64,000 nucleotides of DNA. Source: Thermoleophilaceae bacterium. Its GTDB lineage: Bacteria > Actinomycetota > Thermoleophilia > Solirubrobacterales > Thermoleophilaceae. This document shows, piece by piece, positions 28,289-39,400 of the stretch (the first letter of the stretch is position 1; the number at the start of each line of letters is the position of its first letter). The notes under the pieces were generated by a model that did not search any database, was not told the origin of the DNA, and saw only the letters and a list, made by a program, of their open reading frames with translations. A program made the position numbers and the translations under genes. The stretch lies in NCBI GenBank assembly GCA_030447725.1, contig JAUJOQ010000002.1:365505-429504 (forward strand), read 5' to 3'.

Positions 28289-29452
28289 TCAGCCCCAGCT
28301 GTCCAGATACTCCTGCTGCTCGGAGGTCAGCGCGTCGATCTCCACCCCGAGCGCGGCCAGCTTGAGCCGGGCGACCTCGTCGTCGATCCCGTGGGGCACA
28401 TCGAGCACCCGAGCCGCGAGCTCGCCCGCGTGGCGCACCAGGTGCTCGGTGGCGAGCGCCTGCGTGGCGAAGCTCATGTCCATCACCGCGGCAGGATGTC
28501 CCTCCCCCGCCGCCAGGTTGACCACGCGCCCGCCCGCCAGCAGGTTGAGGTGGCGCCCATCCACCTCGTACTGCTCCACCAGGGGCAGCACCTCGCGGGG
28601 GGCGCCACCCGCGGCGGCACGCAGGCCCTCGAGGTCGATCTCGACGTCGAAGTGCCCGGCGTTGGCCAACACGGCGCCGTCCTTCATGCGCTCGAAGTGC
28701 TCTCGGCGCAGCACTGACTGGGACCCCGTCACGGTGACGAACAGGTCGCCGCGGTCGGCGGCATCGAGCGACGGCATCACCTCATAGCCCTCCATCCGCG
28801 CCTCGAGCGCGCGCGTGGGATCGACCTCGCAGACGATCACCGCGGCGCCGGCGCCGCGGGCGCGCTGAGCGATTCCCTTGCCCGCATAGCCGTAGCCCAG
28901 CAGCACCAGCGTGTGGCCCGCCAGCAGCAGGTTGGTGGCGCGCACGATGCCGTCGAGCGCCGACTGCCCCGTGCCGTAACGGTCGTTGAACGTGCGCTCG
29001 GTGCGCGACTCGTTCACGGCCAGCACGGGACATCGCAGCCCGCCCTCGGACTCGAGCTTGCGCAGACGCAGCAGGCCCGTCGTGGTCTCCTCGGTGCCAC
29101 CGATCGCCCCCTCGGTGGCCTCTGCGGCGTGCATCACGGTGAGCAGATCGGCGCCGTCGTCGATCGTGACCTGCGGGCGGCCCCGCACCAGCGCGCCCAC
29201 GTGACGCGCATAGGTATCGAGGTCCTCACCGAAACGGGCGTGCACCTCGAGCTCCTGCGCCAGAGCGGCCGCGACATCGTCCTGTGTGGACAGCGGGTTG
29301 GCCGCGCACAAGGCCACCTGCGCCCCGCCCGCGGCGAGACAGTGCATCAGGTTGGCCGTCTCGGCGGTCACGTGCAGGCACACCGCCACCCTTACCCCGT
29401 CCAGCGGCCGCTCCTCTGCGAACCGCTGGGCGATCCGGCCGAGCACCGGCAT
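28289..29452 (-). CDS. S-adenosylhomocysteine hydrolase paralogue with altered active site
   Basis: A 387-residue homologue of the archaeal/Thermotoga-type AhcY. It keeps the His of CLHVTAETANL, the Asp of DDGADLL, the Glu of GGTEETTTG, the NAD motif GYGYAGKGIAQRARG and the His residues of NAGHF and GHPAAVM. The catalytic stretch that reads TKSKFDN in the neighbour reads TERTFND here, so the Lys that binds the ribose is Glu and Asp-Asn is swapped to Asn-Asp. It lacks the C-terminal DHYRY tail. Homology extends upstream of ATG 29452 (DPSLAPEGHARIAWAAGQ) with no start codon available. It may be inactive, regulatory or specific for another nucleoside-homocysteine. Confidence 0.82.
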   Translation of the reverse strand: MPVLGRIAQRFAEERPLDGVRVAVCLHVTAETANLMHCLAAGGAQVALCAANPLSTQDDVAAALAQELEVHARFGEDLDTYARHVGALVRGRPQVTIDDGADLLTVMHAAEATEGAIGGTEETTTGLLRLRKLESEGGLRCPVLAVNESRTERTFNDRYGTGQSALDGIVRATNLLLAGHTLVLLGYGYAGKGIAQRARGAGAAVIVCEVDPTRALEARMEGYEVMPSLDAADRGDLFVTVTGSQSVLRREHFERMKDGAVLANAGHFDVEIDLEGLRAAAGGAPREVLPLVEQYEVDGRHLNLLAGGRVVNLAAGEGHPAAVMDMSFATQALATEHLVRHAGELAARVLDVPHGIDDEVARLKLAALGVEIDALTSEQQEYLDSWG

Positions 29453-29528
29453 CTGGCCGGCCGCCCAGGCTATTCGCGCGTGACCCTCAGGGGCGAGGCT
29501 CGGATCGGCTACGTCAGTATCGACTGTC

Positions 29529-31339
<1,811 letters not shown>

Positions 31340-31347
31340 GCGGAGCC

Positions 31348-31373
31348 AACCTTACCACGGTCGTGTCAAGGTT
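31348..31373 (-). promoter_or_regulatory. 26-bp dyad upstream of merR-ahcY, candidate MerR operator/promoter
   Basis: Outer arms AACCTT (31348-31353) and AAGGTT (31368-31373) and inner arms ACG/CGT are arranged symmetrically. On the minus strand it holds TTGACA and TAAGGT. The right arm overlaps the stop codon of the LuxR gene upstream. Confidence 0.6.
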
Positions 31374-34227
31374 AGTGGACGGTCCGTGGGCCAATACCAG
31401 ACGGGCGCGTGGCCTCGAGAGCTTGGGCGAGCCGGCCGCGGGACCCCTGCCCTGAGAGGCCCAGCTTGGAATACACGTGTGAGAGGTGGGTTTCCACCGT
31501 CTTGACGGTGACGTAGAGCTCCTGAGCGATCTCGGGGTTGGTCGCGCCTTCGGCGGCCAGGCGGGCGACGCGCAGCTCGCTCGCGGTGAGGGCGTCCAGC
31601 CCGGTGGTCGCGATGCGTCGCGGGCGTGCCCCGGCCGCCTGCAGCTCCTCACGCGCGCGAACGACGAGCCGCTGAGCCCCGCAGCGATACGCCAGCTCCA
31701 TGCCGGCGGTGAGCAGCTCGCGCGCCTCGGCTCGCCGTTGACGGCGCCGCAGCGCGGCACCCAGCTCGACCAGGGACCGCGCGTGCTCCAGCCGCGCATC
31801 GGAGCCCTCCAGCACCGACACCGACTCGCGCAGTCGGTCGATCCCGGGCTCGCCGCCCGCGAGGATGCCGGCCGCGCGCAGCGCGACGCCGTAGGGGCGC
31901 GGCAGACCGGTGGTGCGCGCCAGCTCCAGCTCCTCGGCCATCAGGTCCACCGCCGCCCCGCGCTCCTGCCGCGGCAGGGCCAGCGCCAGCGTCGAGCGCC
32001 AAGACGAAAGCGTCGGCCCGACATGCAGCTTGGCGGCGGTTCTCGCGAACGCCTTCAGGTCCTCGATCGCGCGCTTTCGGTCGCCCCTCAACAGGCGCAG
32101 CCGACCGCGGACGTCGAGCAGCATCGCGCCGCCCCAGGTGCTCAGGAACGCGGGATCCAGCTCGGTCGACTCGACCAGCGCGGCGACGTCCTCCAGGTCC
32201 GGGCGCTCCAGGATCGCATCCTGGATGGAGTGGACCGCGGTGGTCATCATCATCGGCATGCCCGCCTGGACGATCACGTCGAGCGCGGTGCGCACCTCGG
32301 CTTCGGCGGCGGCGAGCTCCCCGCGCCGGGCGAACACGCCGGCGCGGACGCCCAGGGCCGTGTAAGAGCCGGTGAGCGACCCGCAGCTGCGAGCTCGAGC
32401 GGCCAGCTCGTCGCACGCCGCCAGCGCTCGGTCGTGCTCGTCGATCGTCCACAGCGCGTACAGCGCCTGGGCGGAGGCCCCCGCTCCCGCGCCGCGCTCC
32501 GCCAGCAGGAGCCCCCCGCGCAACGCCTGCTCAACGAGCGGCACCACCTGCTCGATGCGATCCCCGCGTAGCGCGGCCGCGGCTGCAAGCGCGGCGCTCA
32601 GCGCGTGCGCGGCCCAGCTTTCGCCCGAGGCCAGCGCCTCGAGCCGCTCGCGCCGGCGATCGAGCTCCTCGGCGCGTCGGGAGTCGTAGATGGTGACGAT
32701 CGCCCGCGTCATCTCCACTTCCACGGCGATGTCCGGGGGCGCCTCGTAGAGCTCGCCGGCGGCGGCGTCCACGACCTCCACTCCCGAGTCCCACAGGCCG
32801 GCGTTGAAAAGGATCTCGGCCAGGGCCACCGAGATTCGCGCGCGCGGCGCCGGATCGTCCGAGAGCTCGAGCGCCTCCCTGAGGTGCCCGACCGCCGCTA
32901 TGTCCCTGGCCACCACTTCGGCGAAGCCGAGCTGGGCGAGGATGACCGCCCGCGGTGGCTCCGGCGCCCCCTCCTCCAGCGCACGGTGAAGCCAGTCGAT
33001 AGCGGCATCAGGCGCGGCGTGGGCCAGCGCCTGGTCCGCGGCGTCGAGGAGCGTCGCAGCGACCGTCCCCGACCTCGCCGGCCGGACGGAGCCCAGGTGC
33101 GCGGCGATCGCCTCCGCGGACGCGCCGGCTTCGCGCAGCAGGCCGGCGGCGGCGGTATGGGCGGCGTCGCGTTCGTTGACGGACAGCCGGTCGTAGACGG
33201 ACCGGCGTACGAGCGGGTGCACGAACGCGAAGGGGTCATCGGCGGTGAGCACCTCCATCCCCCGGAGGAGGCGAGCGATGTCAGCGGCCTTCTGCTCCGG
33301 TAGGCCCGCCATCCGGGCGGCCACCCCGAGCCGGGCTCCGTCCGCCAGCACCGCCATCGCGTTGGCGAGTGCGGGGGCCTCGGGCGCCACCCGCGCGATG
33401 CGGCGCGTGACGCGCTCCGCCAGGGAGGAAAGGGAGGCGGACCGGACCGCGGCCGCTGACGCCCCGCCGGCCCGCAGTGTCCGCAGCAGCTCCTCGAGGT
33501 ACAGGGGGTTTCCCCCGCTCTCGGCGTGGCAGGCGGCGCACAGGGCCTCGTCGGCGTCCGGGACCACCCCGCGGACGATGTCCGCCACGGACTCCGGCGC
33601 CAGCGCGCCGAGAGTCATCTCCGCCGTGCCCGGCTGGGAACGGAGCTCGTCGAGCAGCTCAGCCGGTGCGCCGGGTTCGTGTGGGCGCAGCGCCGCCAGC
33701 AGAACGATCGGGAGGTCCGCTAATCGCCCCGCCAGGTAGTTCAAGGAGCGCAGCGACGAGGCGTCCAGCCAGTGGGCGTCATCGACCACCAATGCGAGCG
33801 GCCTAGCCGCCGCCAGGTTGGAGGCGACCCAGTAGATGGCATGCAACACCGTGAACCCCGGCTCGATCCGCTCGCGCGAGGGCGCCGCCTCGGGGGCGAT
33901 GATCCGCTCCGCCGGTGCGGCCGCTCCGGCGAGCAGGCGCGTCCGCTCGCGCTTGGGCGCCGCCATCAGGACGGGCTCGAACAACTGGCGGACCCCTCCG
34001 AAGGCGAACCCGCTCTCCAGCTCGCTGCCCCGCGCCGTCAGCACGCAAAGCCCGTCCGCCGCGGCTCGCTCGCGTGCCGCCGCCAGCAGCGAGCTCTTGC
34101 CCGCTCCGGCCGCGCCCTCGACGATCACCACCTGCCCCTCTCCCACGCCGGCGCCGTGGAGCGCCGCGCCGAGCTCGCTGAGCTCCTGCTCGCGTTCCAG
34201 CAGATGTGCGTGGTTGCGGCCCGGCAT
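31372..34227 (-). CDS. Large LuxR-family (LAL/MalT-like) ATP-binding regulator
   Basis: A 951-residue regulator. The N-terminal AAA-type ATPase has Walker A EGAAGAGKSS and Walker B LALVVDDAHWLD. A long helical repeat region (TPR-like, residues about 350-870) and a C-terminal LuxR helix-turn-helix follow (LTASELRVARLAAEGATNPEIAQELYVTVKTVETHLSHVYSKLG). LAL proteins usually act as ligand-dependent activators of antibiotic, sugar or stress genes. The target is unknown. The ATG 34227 follows the first copy of the intergenic repeat directly. The downstream gene merR is on the same strand and touches its stop codon. Confidence 0.93.
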   Translation of the reverse strand: MPGRNHAHLLEREQELSELGAALHGAGVGEGQVVIVEGAAGAGKSSLLAAARERAAADGLCVLTARGSELESGFAFGGVRQLFEPVLMAAPKRERTRLLAGAAAPAERIIAPEAAPSRERIEPGFTVLHAIYWVASNLAAARPLALVVDDAHWLDASSLRSLNYLAGRLADLPIVLLAALRPHEPGAPAELLDELRSQPGTAEMTLGALAPESVADIVRGVVPDADEALCAACHAESGGNPLYLEELLRTLRAGGASAAAVRSASLSSLAERVTRRIARVAPEAPALANAMAVLADGARLGVAARMAGLPEQKAADIARLLRGMEVLTADDPFAFVHPLVRRSVYDRLSVNERDAAHTAAAGLLREAGASAEAIAAHLGSVRPARSGTVAATLLDAADQALAHAAPDAAIDWLHRALEEGAPEPPRAVILAQLGFAEVVARDIAAVGHLREALELSDDPAPRARISVALAEILFNAGLWDSGVEVVDAAAGELYEAPPDIAVEVEMTRAIVTIYDSRRAEELDRRRERLEALASGESWAAHALSAALAAAAALRGDRIEQVVPLVEQALRGGLLLAERGAGAGASAQALYALWTIDEHDRALAACDELAARARSCGSLTGSYTALGVRAGVFARRGELAAAEAEVRTALDVIVQAGMPMMMTTAVHSIQDAILERPDLEDVAALVESTELDPAFLSTWGGAMLLDVRGRLRLLRGDRKRAIEDLKAFARTAAKLHVGPTLSSWRSTLALALPRQERGAAVDLMAEELELARTTGLPRPYGVALRAAGILAGGEPGIDRLRESVSVLEGSDARLEHARSLVELGAALRRRQRRAEARELLTAGMELAYRCGAQRLVVRAREELQAAGARPRRIATTGLDALTASELRVARLAAEGATNPEIAQELYVTVKTVETHLSHVYSKLGLSGQGSRGRLAQALEATRPSGIGPRTVH

Positions 34228-34228
34228 A

Positions 34229-34287
34229 GGTTCCGCGCTCGTCGCTCCCGGAGTAGAGATCAGGGTAACTCCCCGAGGCGAAGCCGA
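34229..34287. repeat. Intergenic repeat copy 1
   Basis: Shares GGTTCCGCGCTYGTCGC at its left end with copy 3, and GATCAGGGTA-CTCCCCGAGGCG followed by AAGCCG with copies 2 and 3. It fills the gap between the tetR stop and the luxR start. The same-sense orientation runs rightwards, opposite to luxR. Confidence 0.75.
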
Positions 34288-34926
34288 TCATCGGGTTGTT
34301 CGATCGGGGCCGATCAGAGCCGTTTCGAGCGTCACTCGCACCCACGACGCCCAGCGGTCGTCGTCCCAATCGCCGTCGAGGACGAGTGTGCGGTAGGTCT
34401 CGGGGTGGCCGATGGCGAATATCGTGGCGGCGGCCTGATCGATCGTCAGCCCTGGGTGCAGCGCGCCGCGCTCGGCGAGCAGCCCCGCCGCGAGCGCGTA
34501 GTTGCGCAGTCGCTGCGAAGCCCGGGCGCGCTCGAGCGCAGCGGCCTCTGCGTCGACCGCGGCGGCCTCGCGGATGACGCGGAACACGGGCGCGGTGCGC
34601 GGGAGTGCACCTTTCCAGAACTCCACCAGTTGCGCGATGATCTCTCGGGGATCGGGTTCGCGCTCGGCTTGCTCGGACATGAACTGCGGTACGGGCACCG
34701 GCGCTCGCTCGCCCGCAGCGGCGAAGTCGAGGACGCGCGAGAGCACATCTCGTTTGGAGCCGACCGAGTTGTAGATCGTTTGCACGGCGACCCCGGCCTC
34801 GGACGCGATCCGACCGATCGAGGTCGCGTAGTAGCCGTGCTCGACAAACAGCCGCGCCGCGGCCTCGACGATTACGCGCTGGGTCTCCTCGGCAGCGATC
34901 TGCTTCCTGCTCTTGACACGCGCCAC
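34288..34926 (-). CDS. TetR family transcriptional regulator
   Basis: A 212-residue TetR: helix-turn-helix QRVIVEAAARLFVEHGYYATSIGRIASEAGVAVQTIYNSVGSKRDVLSRVLDF, and a ligand-binding C-terminal half with ATIFAIGHPETYRTLVLDGDWDDDRWASWV, typical of actinobacterial TetRs. Start GTG 34926 with TATTCT six bases upstream. Divergent from the SnoaL-like gene, with a TAGAA-TGATG-TTCTA palindrome between them, so self-control and control of that gene are likely. Confidence 0.92.
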   Translation of the reverse strand: MARVKSRKQIAAEETQRVIVEAAARLFVEHGYYATSIGRIASEAGVAVQTIYNSVGSKRDVLSRVLDFAAAGERAPVPVPQFMSEQAEREPDPREIIAQLVEFWKGALPRTAPVFRVIREAAAVDAEAAALERARASQRLRNYALAAGLLAERGALHPGLTIDQAAATIFAIGHPETYRTLVLDGDWDDDRWASWVRVTLETALIGPDRTTR

Positions 34927-34932
34927 CTGACT

Positions 34933-34938
34933 AGAATA
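34933..34938 (-). promoter_or_regulatory. Candidate -10 (TATTCT) of tetR
   Basis: TATTCT on the minus strand ends six bases before GTG 34926. Confidence 0.4.
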
Positions 34939-34951
34939 GCCTCACAGATAG

Positions 34952-34966
34952 TAGAATGATGTTCTA
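34952..34966. promoter_or_regulatory. 15-bp palindrome, candidate TetR operator
   Basis: TAGAA-TGATG-TTCTA, a perfect inverted repeat with five-base arms, 17 bases before the SnoaL ATG and overlapping a TAGAAT -10 for it. A second half-site TAGAAT lies at 34932-34937 in the tetR promoter. Confidence 0.6.
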
Positions 34967-34982
34967 ACGGAGGAACAGCACG

Positions 34983-35438
34983 ATGACCGACGACCAACTC
35001 AAGGCCCTCACGCTCGAAAACTTCGAGCGCATGTTCAACAACGGCGACCTCGCGCACGTGGAGCAAGCACTGGCACCTGACGCGGTCGACCATCAAGAGC
35101 CCGCGGGCACCGACTTCATCGCGCACCTCAAAGAGGTGATCTCAGTGCTGCGCACCGCATTTCCCGACCTGCGCTTCGAGATTCACGCGATCCTCGCCGA
35201 GGACAACATCGTCGCCTGCCGATCGACGATGACCGGCACCCACGAGGGACCACTACGAATAGGGCCGATGGCCGGCCTCCCGATAACAGGAGCGCGGATC
35301 GAGGTCCCGCACATGCACTTCTTCCGCTACGACGAACACGGCCGCTGCACCGACCTCTGGCACGTCTGGAACACACTCCTGCTCGCACGCCAGCTGGGAG
35401 CCCCGGCACCAGACCTGCGCGTCGGGATCTCACCGTGA
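34983..35438 (+). CDS. SnoaL-like polyketide-cyclase-fold protein (ester cyclase family)
   Basis: A 151-residue SnoaL-like fold: LENFERMFNNGDLAHVEQALAPDAVDHQEPAG, DFIAHLKEVISVLRTAFPDLRFEIHAILAEDNIVACRSTMTGTHEG, MAGLPITGARIEVPHMHFFRYDEHGRCTDLWHVWN. This fold serves cyclases, hydrolases and dehydratases, and ester cyclase is only the family name. The start ATG 34983 has GGAGG nine bases upstream. It is probably the target of the divergent TetR. Confidence 0.88.
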   Translation: MTDDQLKALTLENFERMFNNGDLAHVEQALAPDAVDHQEPAGTDFIAHLKEVISVLRTAFPDLRFEIHAILAEDNIVACRSTMTGTHEGPLRIGPMAGLPITGARIEVPHMHFFRYDEHGRCTDLWHVWNTLLLARQLGAPAPDLRVGISP

Positions 35439-35442
35439 ACGC

Positions 35443-35549
35443 GGTTCTGGGCCACGCGACCAAAGATCAGGGTAGCTCCCCGATGCTGAGCCGTATCGGG
35501 ACTGGGAGCATCGGCCTCGTGAAGCGCGAGGGCCGGCTGTCGACGGCGA
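35443..35549. repeat. Intergenic repeat copy 2, ending in a gene start
   Basis: The core ACCAAAGATCAGGGTAGCTC, then CCGA-GC-GAGCCGTA-CGGGACTGG, is nearly identical to copy 3. The likeness runs on through a Shine-Dalgarno-like GGGAG, the GTG start (35519) and the first codons (GCTGTCGACGGCG). Confidence 0.8.
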
Positions 35550-36265
35550 TCAACTCGCCCGCCTTGTCGGACGCCGGCTCGAGCCTCTTCAGCCAGCCAC
35601 TGCTGGTCGTCAGCCGGGAATCCGAGCTTGTGGATTCGACTCCCCTGTACGCGATCTCCGATCAGAACAGCGCGCGCGTCGGCTCGGTGGCCGACGTCGG
35701 GATGCGCGAGTTTGGCGCGGCATTCTTCCGGCCCGACCAGGGCCACGCGGCTCCCTCCGTCGACAGCCGGGCGAGAGGCTTGATGGCGGTGGCCAAAGGA
35801 GCGTCGCGCGTTGTTCGTGAGGCGACGTACCGGCTCGAAGTGCGGGACGAGGTTGGCGCGGCGGTGCTGGTGTTGACGAGTGCGGAATTCAGGGAGGAGC
35901 GGTCTCTCATCACGGTAACGCGCGGAGATGGCGTCACACTCGGCACGATCACGCGCCAAGACAGGCTGCTCCGCAAGCCGCGCTACGCGCTTGAGGCGGG
36001 CGGGCAGCGGGTCGGAACCATCGTGGCCGACCGCCACTACACGGTGCACCATCACGTTCTCGACCCGCAGGAGAGGGAGGTCGCCCGGATCGCGCCGCGG
36101 CGGCACGGATGGCTGGCTAAGACTCTCGCCCGAGCGCCTGCGAGCTTTGCCGTCCGGATCTCCCTGCCGCTCCCCGATCCCCTACACAGCCTGCTGCTGG
36201 CGGGCGCGCTGACGGCGGACACCGCCTTGAAGCGGCATGAGCCTGACTCTGGTGGCAGCGCATGA
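35519..36265 (+). CDS. LURP-one/phospholipid-scramblase-like protein
   Basis: About 248 residues with two halves of the tubby-C-terminal-like fold found in LURP-one and scramblase-like proteins. Examples: SSLFSQPLLVVSRESELVDSTPLYAISDQNSARVGSV, YRLEVRDEVGAAVLVLTSAEFREERSLITVT, GTITRQDRLLRKPRYALEAGGQRVGTI. The C-terminal helix LPDPLHSLLLAGALTADTAL may contact membrane. No enzymatic residues can be named. The start GTG 35519 is chosen because the upstream in-frame part is the repeat element; the next gene starts with the same repeat and with similar first codons (V-R---LSTA). Confidence 0.7.
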   Translation: MKREGRLSTAINSPALSDAGSSLFSQPLLVVSRESELVDSTPLYAISDQNSARVGSVADVGMREFGAAFFRPDQGHAAPSVDSRARGLMAVAKGASRVVREATYRLEVRDEVGAAVLVLTSAEFREERSLITVTRGDGVTLGTITRQDRLLRKPRYALEAGGQRVGTIVADRHYTVHHHVLDPQEREVARIAPRRHGWLAKTLARAPASFAVRISLPLPDPLHSLLLAGALTADTALKRHEPDSGGSA

Positions 36266-36310
36266 CGGGCCCCCAGCCCGGCCGCGCCCGGTCAAGAAGT
36301 TCCACGGCGA

Positions 36311-36427
36311 GGTTCCGCGCTTGTCGCCCCCCCCGGACCAAAGATCAGGGTAGCTCCCCGAGGCGAAGCCGTACCGGGACTGGAAGGATCGGGCTTGTGA
36401 CGCGCGGAACATGGCTGTCGACGGCGT
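36311..36427. repeat. Intergenic repeat copy 3, ending in a gene start
   Basis: Contains both the left part shared with copy 1 (GGTTCCGCGCTTGTCGCCC) and the right part shared with copy 2 (up to the GTG start at 36397 and GGCTGTCGACGGCG). A GGGTAGCTCCCC near-palindrome lies at its centre. Confidence 0.8.
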
Positions 36428-39400
36428 TCGGGGTCTTCGTTGCCGTGCTTCTCTGCGCCCCCGCCTTTGCCACTCACGCCGAGCCGCTGCGTGCCCAGTG
36501 GCATTGGGACGACGGGTTTAGCACCGGCTCCGAGTCGACCGCGGGAACGCCGGACAGCTCGGGACACGGCCTCTCGCTGCGCTTCGGCATCACCTCAAGC
36601 AACGCTTTCGTCCCCGGCCGCTTCGGCAGAGCGTTCCACTTCGGCGAGTTCGGCTACGCCGACAGATCGAGCGACCCCTTGCTGGAGCCGCAGACCGTCA
36701 CGGTGCTTGCCTGGGTACGGGCGCCGAGCAGCCCAGGGACCGTGCGCTATGTCGTGGCCAAGGGCGCGGGCGGGTGCGCACCCGCCGCCTACGGGATGTA
36801 CACGGGATCAAACGGCGGCCTTCACTTCTATGTCAACAACGGAGCGGCGGTGCATGCGCCCGGGGTTGCCCCGTCCGCTGTCTGGAACGGGGCGTGGCAC
36901 CTGGTGGCCGGCACGTTCGACGGCTCTACGGTTCGCTTCTACCTGGACGGCAACCAGGTGGGCGCGGGGCAGGCGGCCGCGGGGCCGATCCGGTACGGGC
37001 AGGAGGTACGTGATCTCACCTTCGCTCACTACGCAAGCGGCGGCGGGTGCAGCTTCCGGACTAAGTACCCGGACGACATCGACGAGGCTCGAATCTACAG
37101 TCGTGCGCTCAGCGCGACGGAGATCGCGAGGCTCGCCGCGGCCCCGGGGCCGGCACCGCCCGTGCTGGTGCCCGACGGGCCCCCACCCCCACCGCCTCCG
37201 CCACCGCCGCCGCCTCCGCCTCCGCCGCCGCCACCGCCGCCTCCGCCTCCGCCGCCGTCGCCGGAGCCCCCGCCGCCGGACCCGGGCCCCTCTCCGTTCC
37301 CCGGACCCTCGCCGTTCCCTCAGCCCACGGCCGCCCCCCGGGTGAGCTCGGTCAGGCCGATCGGGTTGCCGGGCAGGAACCGGGCGACACTGCTCACCGC
37401 CGACGTGAGCGGCCAATACCAGGAGCTGCGGTGGAACCTCGCCGGCGACGGGCGCCCCGAGATCGTGGGTAGGACCGGCCAGACGAGCCTGCTGTTCCGG
37501 CCGCGGCCGGGGAAGTCGGTGATCAGCGTGACGCCGGTCGGGCCGGGGGGAGCCGGGCCCGCCTTCACGATGCCCGTCAGTGGGCCGCGCAGTCTCGGGA
37601 GTGCCTTCTTGAATGCTGTCGGGCGACGCCTCCGCAAGGAGCCGCCGGTGTACGGGGTGGGTCCGGAAAAGGGCTTTCTCGGGGGGGAGATCCGCAACGT
37701 TGTCAAGAAGAGTGATCCTTGCGTCGTACTGGCCCCGACCACGATCAAGGCGGGGATGCTCGAGGTGACCGGCTGTCTCACGCCGATCACCTCCGTCGAT
37801 CAGATCCCCCCGGGCGAGCGCGGCATCCTGGAGGACATCGCCCGCAACCTCGCCCCGAACCCCGGCAGATACCTGAACCTCGCCGACGGCTTCAGGGCCA
37901 TCGGCGCCGTCAAGGTCAACGGCGTCAAGCTCACCCCGCGCGGAGACGGGGCGATCGTCCTCTACCCGAAGGCCACGGTGATCGCCTCCTCGAACGCCGA
38001 GCTGTCGGCGGGCGGCCTGAAGCTCGCCAACCCCGACAGGTTCGTGCTCAACACCGATCCGGTGGGCGGCCAGATACCGGTCGGGTCCTTCGCACGCGCG
38101 GCGGACTCGATCAAGAGGCTGGCAGGCTTCGAGCTGTTCGGCGACGTCCAGGTCGCGCTGACGCCGGAGGGCGCGCGCATCGGGGCAAACCTCGAGCTGC
38201 CCGAGTGGTTGAAGTCCGGGGGCGTGAAGTTCTCGAGCGCGGTGGCGATGCGCGCCACCAACGACAGGGGCCTGATCCTCGACAGCATGAGGATCGGCCC
38301 GCTCGACGCCGACCTCGGCGCCCTGAACATCCAGCAGTTCCGCATCGATTACGCCAAGGAAGGCAACGACGACATCTGGCGCGGGCAGGGCAAGGCGTGC
38401 GTGATCTCCGGCGCCTGCCTGGACATGATCCCGGACAAGGGGAGCGTGGTGATCAAGAACGGCGGGCTCGACTTCGCGGGAGCCACGCTTGACTTCCCGC
38501 CCCCGGGCCCGCCGCTGTTCGCGGGGGTGAACCTCGAGAGCATCGGCTTCAAGTTCGGTCTCAACCCGACACGCGCGGGTGGCCGGATGAGGGTGGGAGT
38601 GCTGAGCATCTACAAGATCGGCGGGCGGCTGATCCTGGCCTTCCCCAGCCCCGCCACCCCGTACGTGTTCGACCGCAACGAGGTCGGCCCGGGCTTCCCG
38701 GAGAGCTTCTACGGCCGCGCCCACACCCGGCCGACGATCGGGATCGCCGCCGACGCCTCGCTCAGGGCGCCGCTGGTCGGCTCCATCGGGCTCGGCAACG
38801 GCTACTTCCTGTACGAGTATCCCGGCTACGTCGCCTTCGGGGGAGGGATCAATCAGGACTTCCTGGTGGCAACGTTCAAGGGCTATCTCCAAGGCGAGAT
38901 CAACACCGGGAACGGCCCCGGGAAGGGCCGCTACAACATCTTCGGCAAGTCGGAGACCTGCATCACGCCACTCGTCTGCTACGGCGGCGACGCCGTCGTC
39001 TCCAGCCGCGGGGCGGCCGGCTGCGTCAGGCCCGGGGTCCTTCCGGACTTCGGCCTGGGCGTGCGGTCGACGGGCGAGATCGTGGTCCAAGGCTTCGGCT
39101 GCGTGTGGTCGCCGTTCGCGGAGTTCAACGTCAAGGGCGACGCCGCCACCGCCCAGGCCGGCGACCCGCTCGAGTTCCGGATCGGCGCAGGCGACCCCGG
39201 TCGCACGCTTCGCCTCGACGGCGCGAACGGCGCCCCCCGCGTGCGCGTCACGGTGCCCGGCGGCCAGGTGATCGAGAGCACGGCGGAGCCGGTCACCACA
39301 CGCGGAGGGCTGCGAATCATCCACCTGGACAAGGTCAAGACAACCGCCGTGGGACTGCGCGACCCGCGGCCGGGGGTCTACCGCGTCGAGCCGCTGCCGG

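Noticed and set aside
37170..37290. A microsatellite in non-coding DNA
   Set aside because: It is the poly-proline hinge of the LamG protein, in frame throughout.
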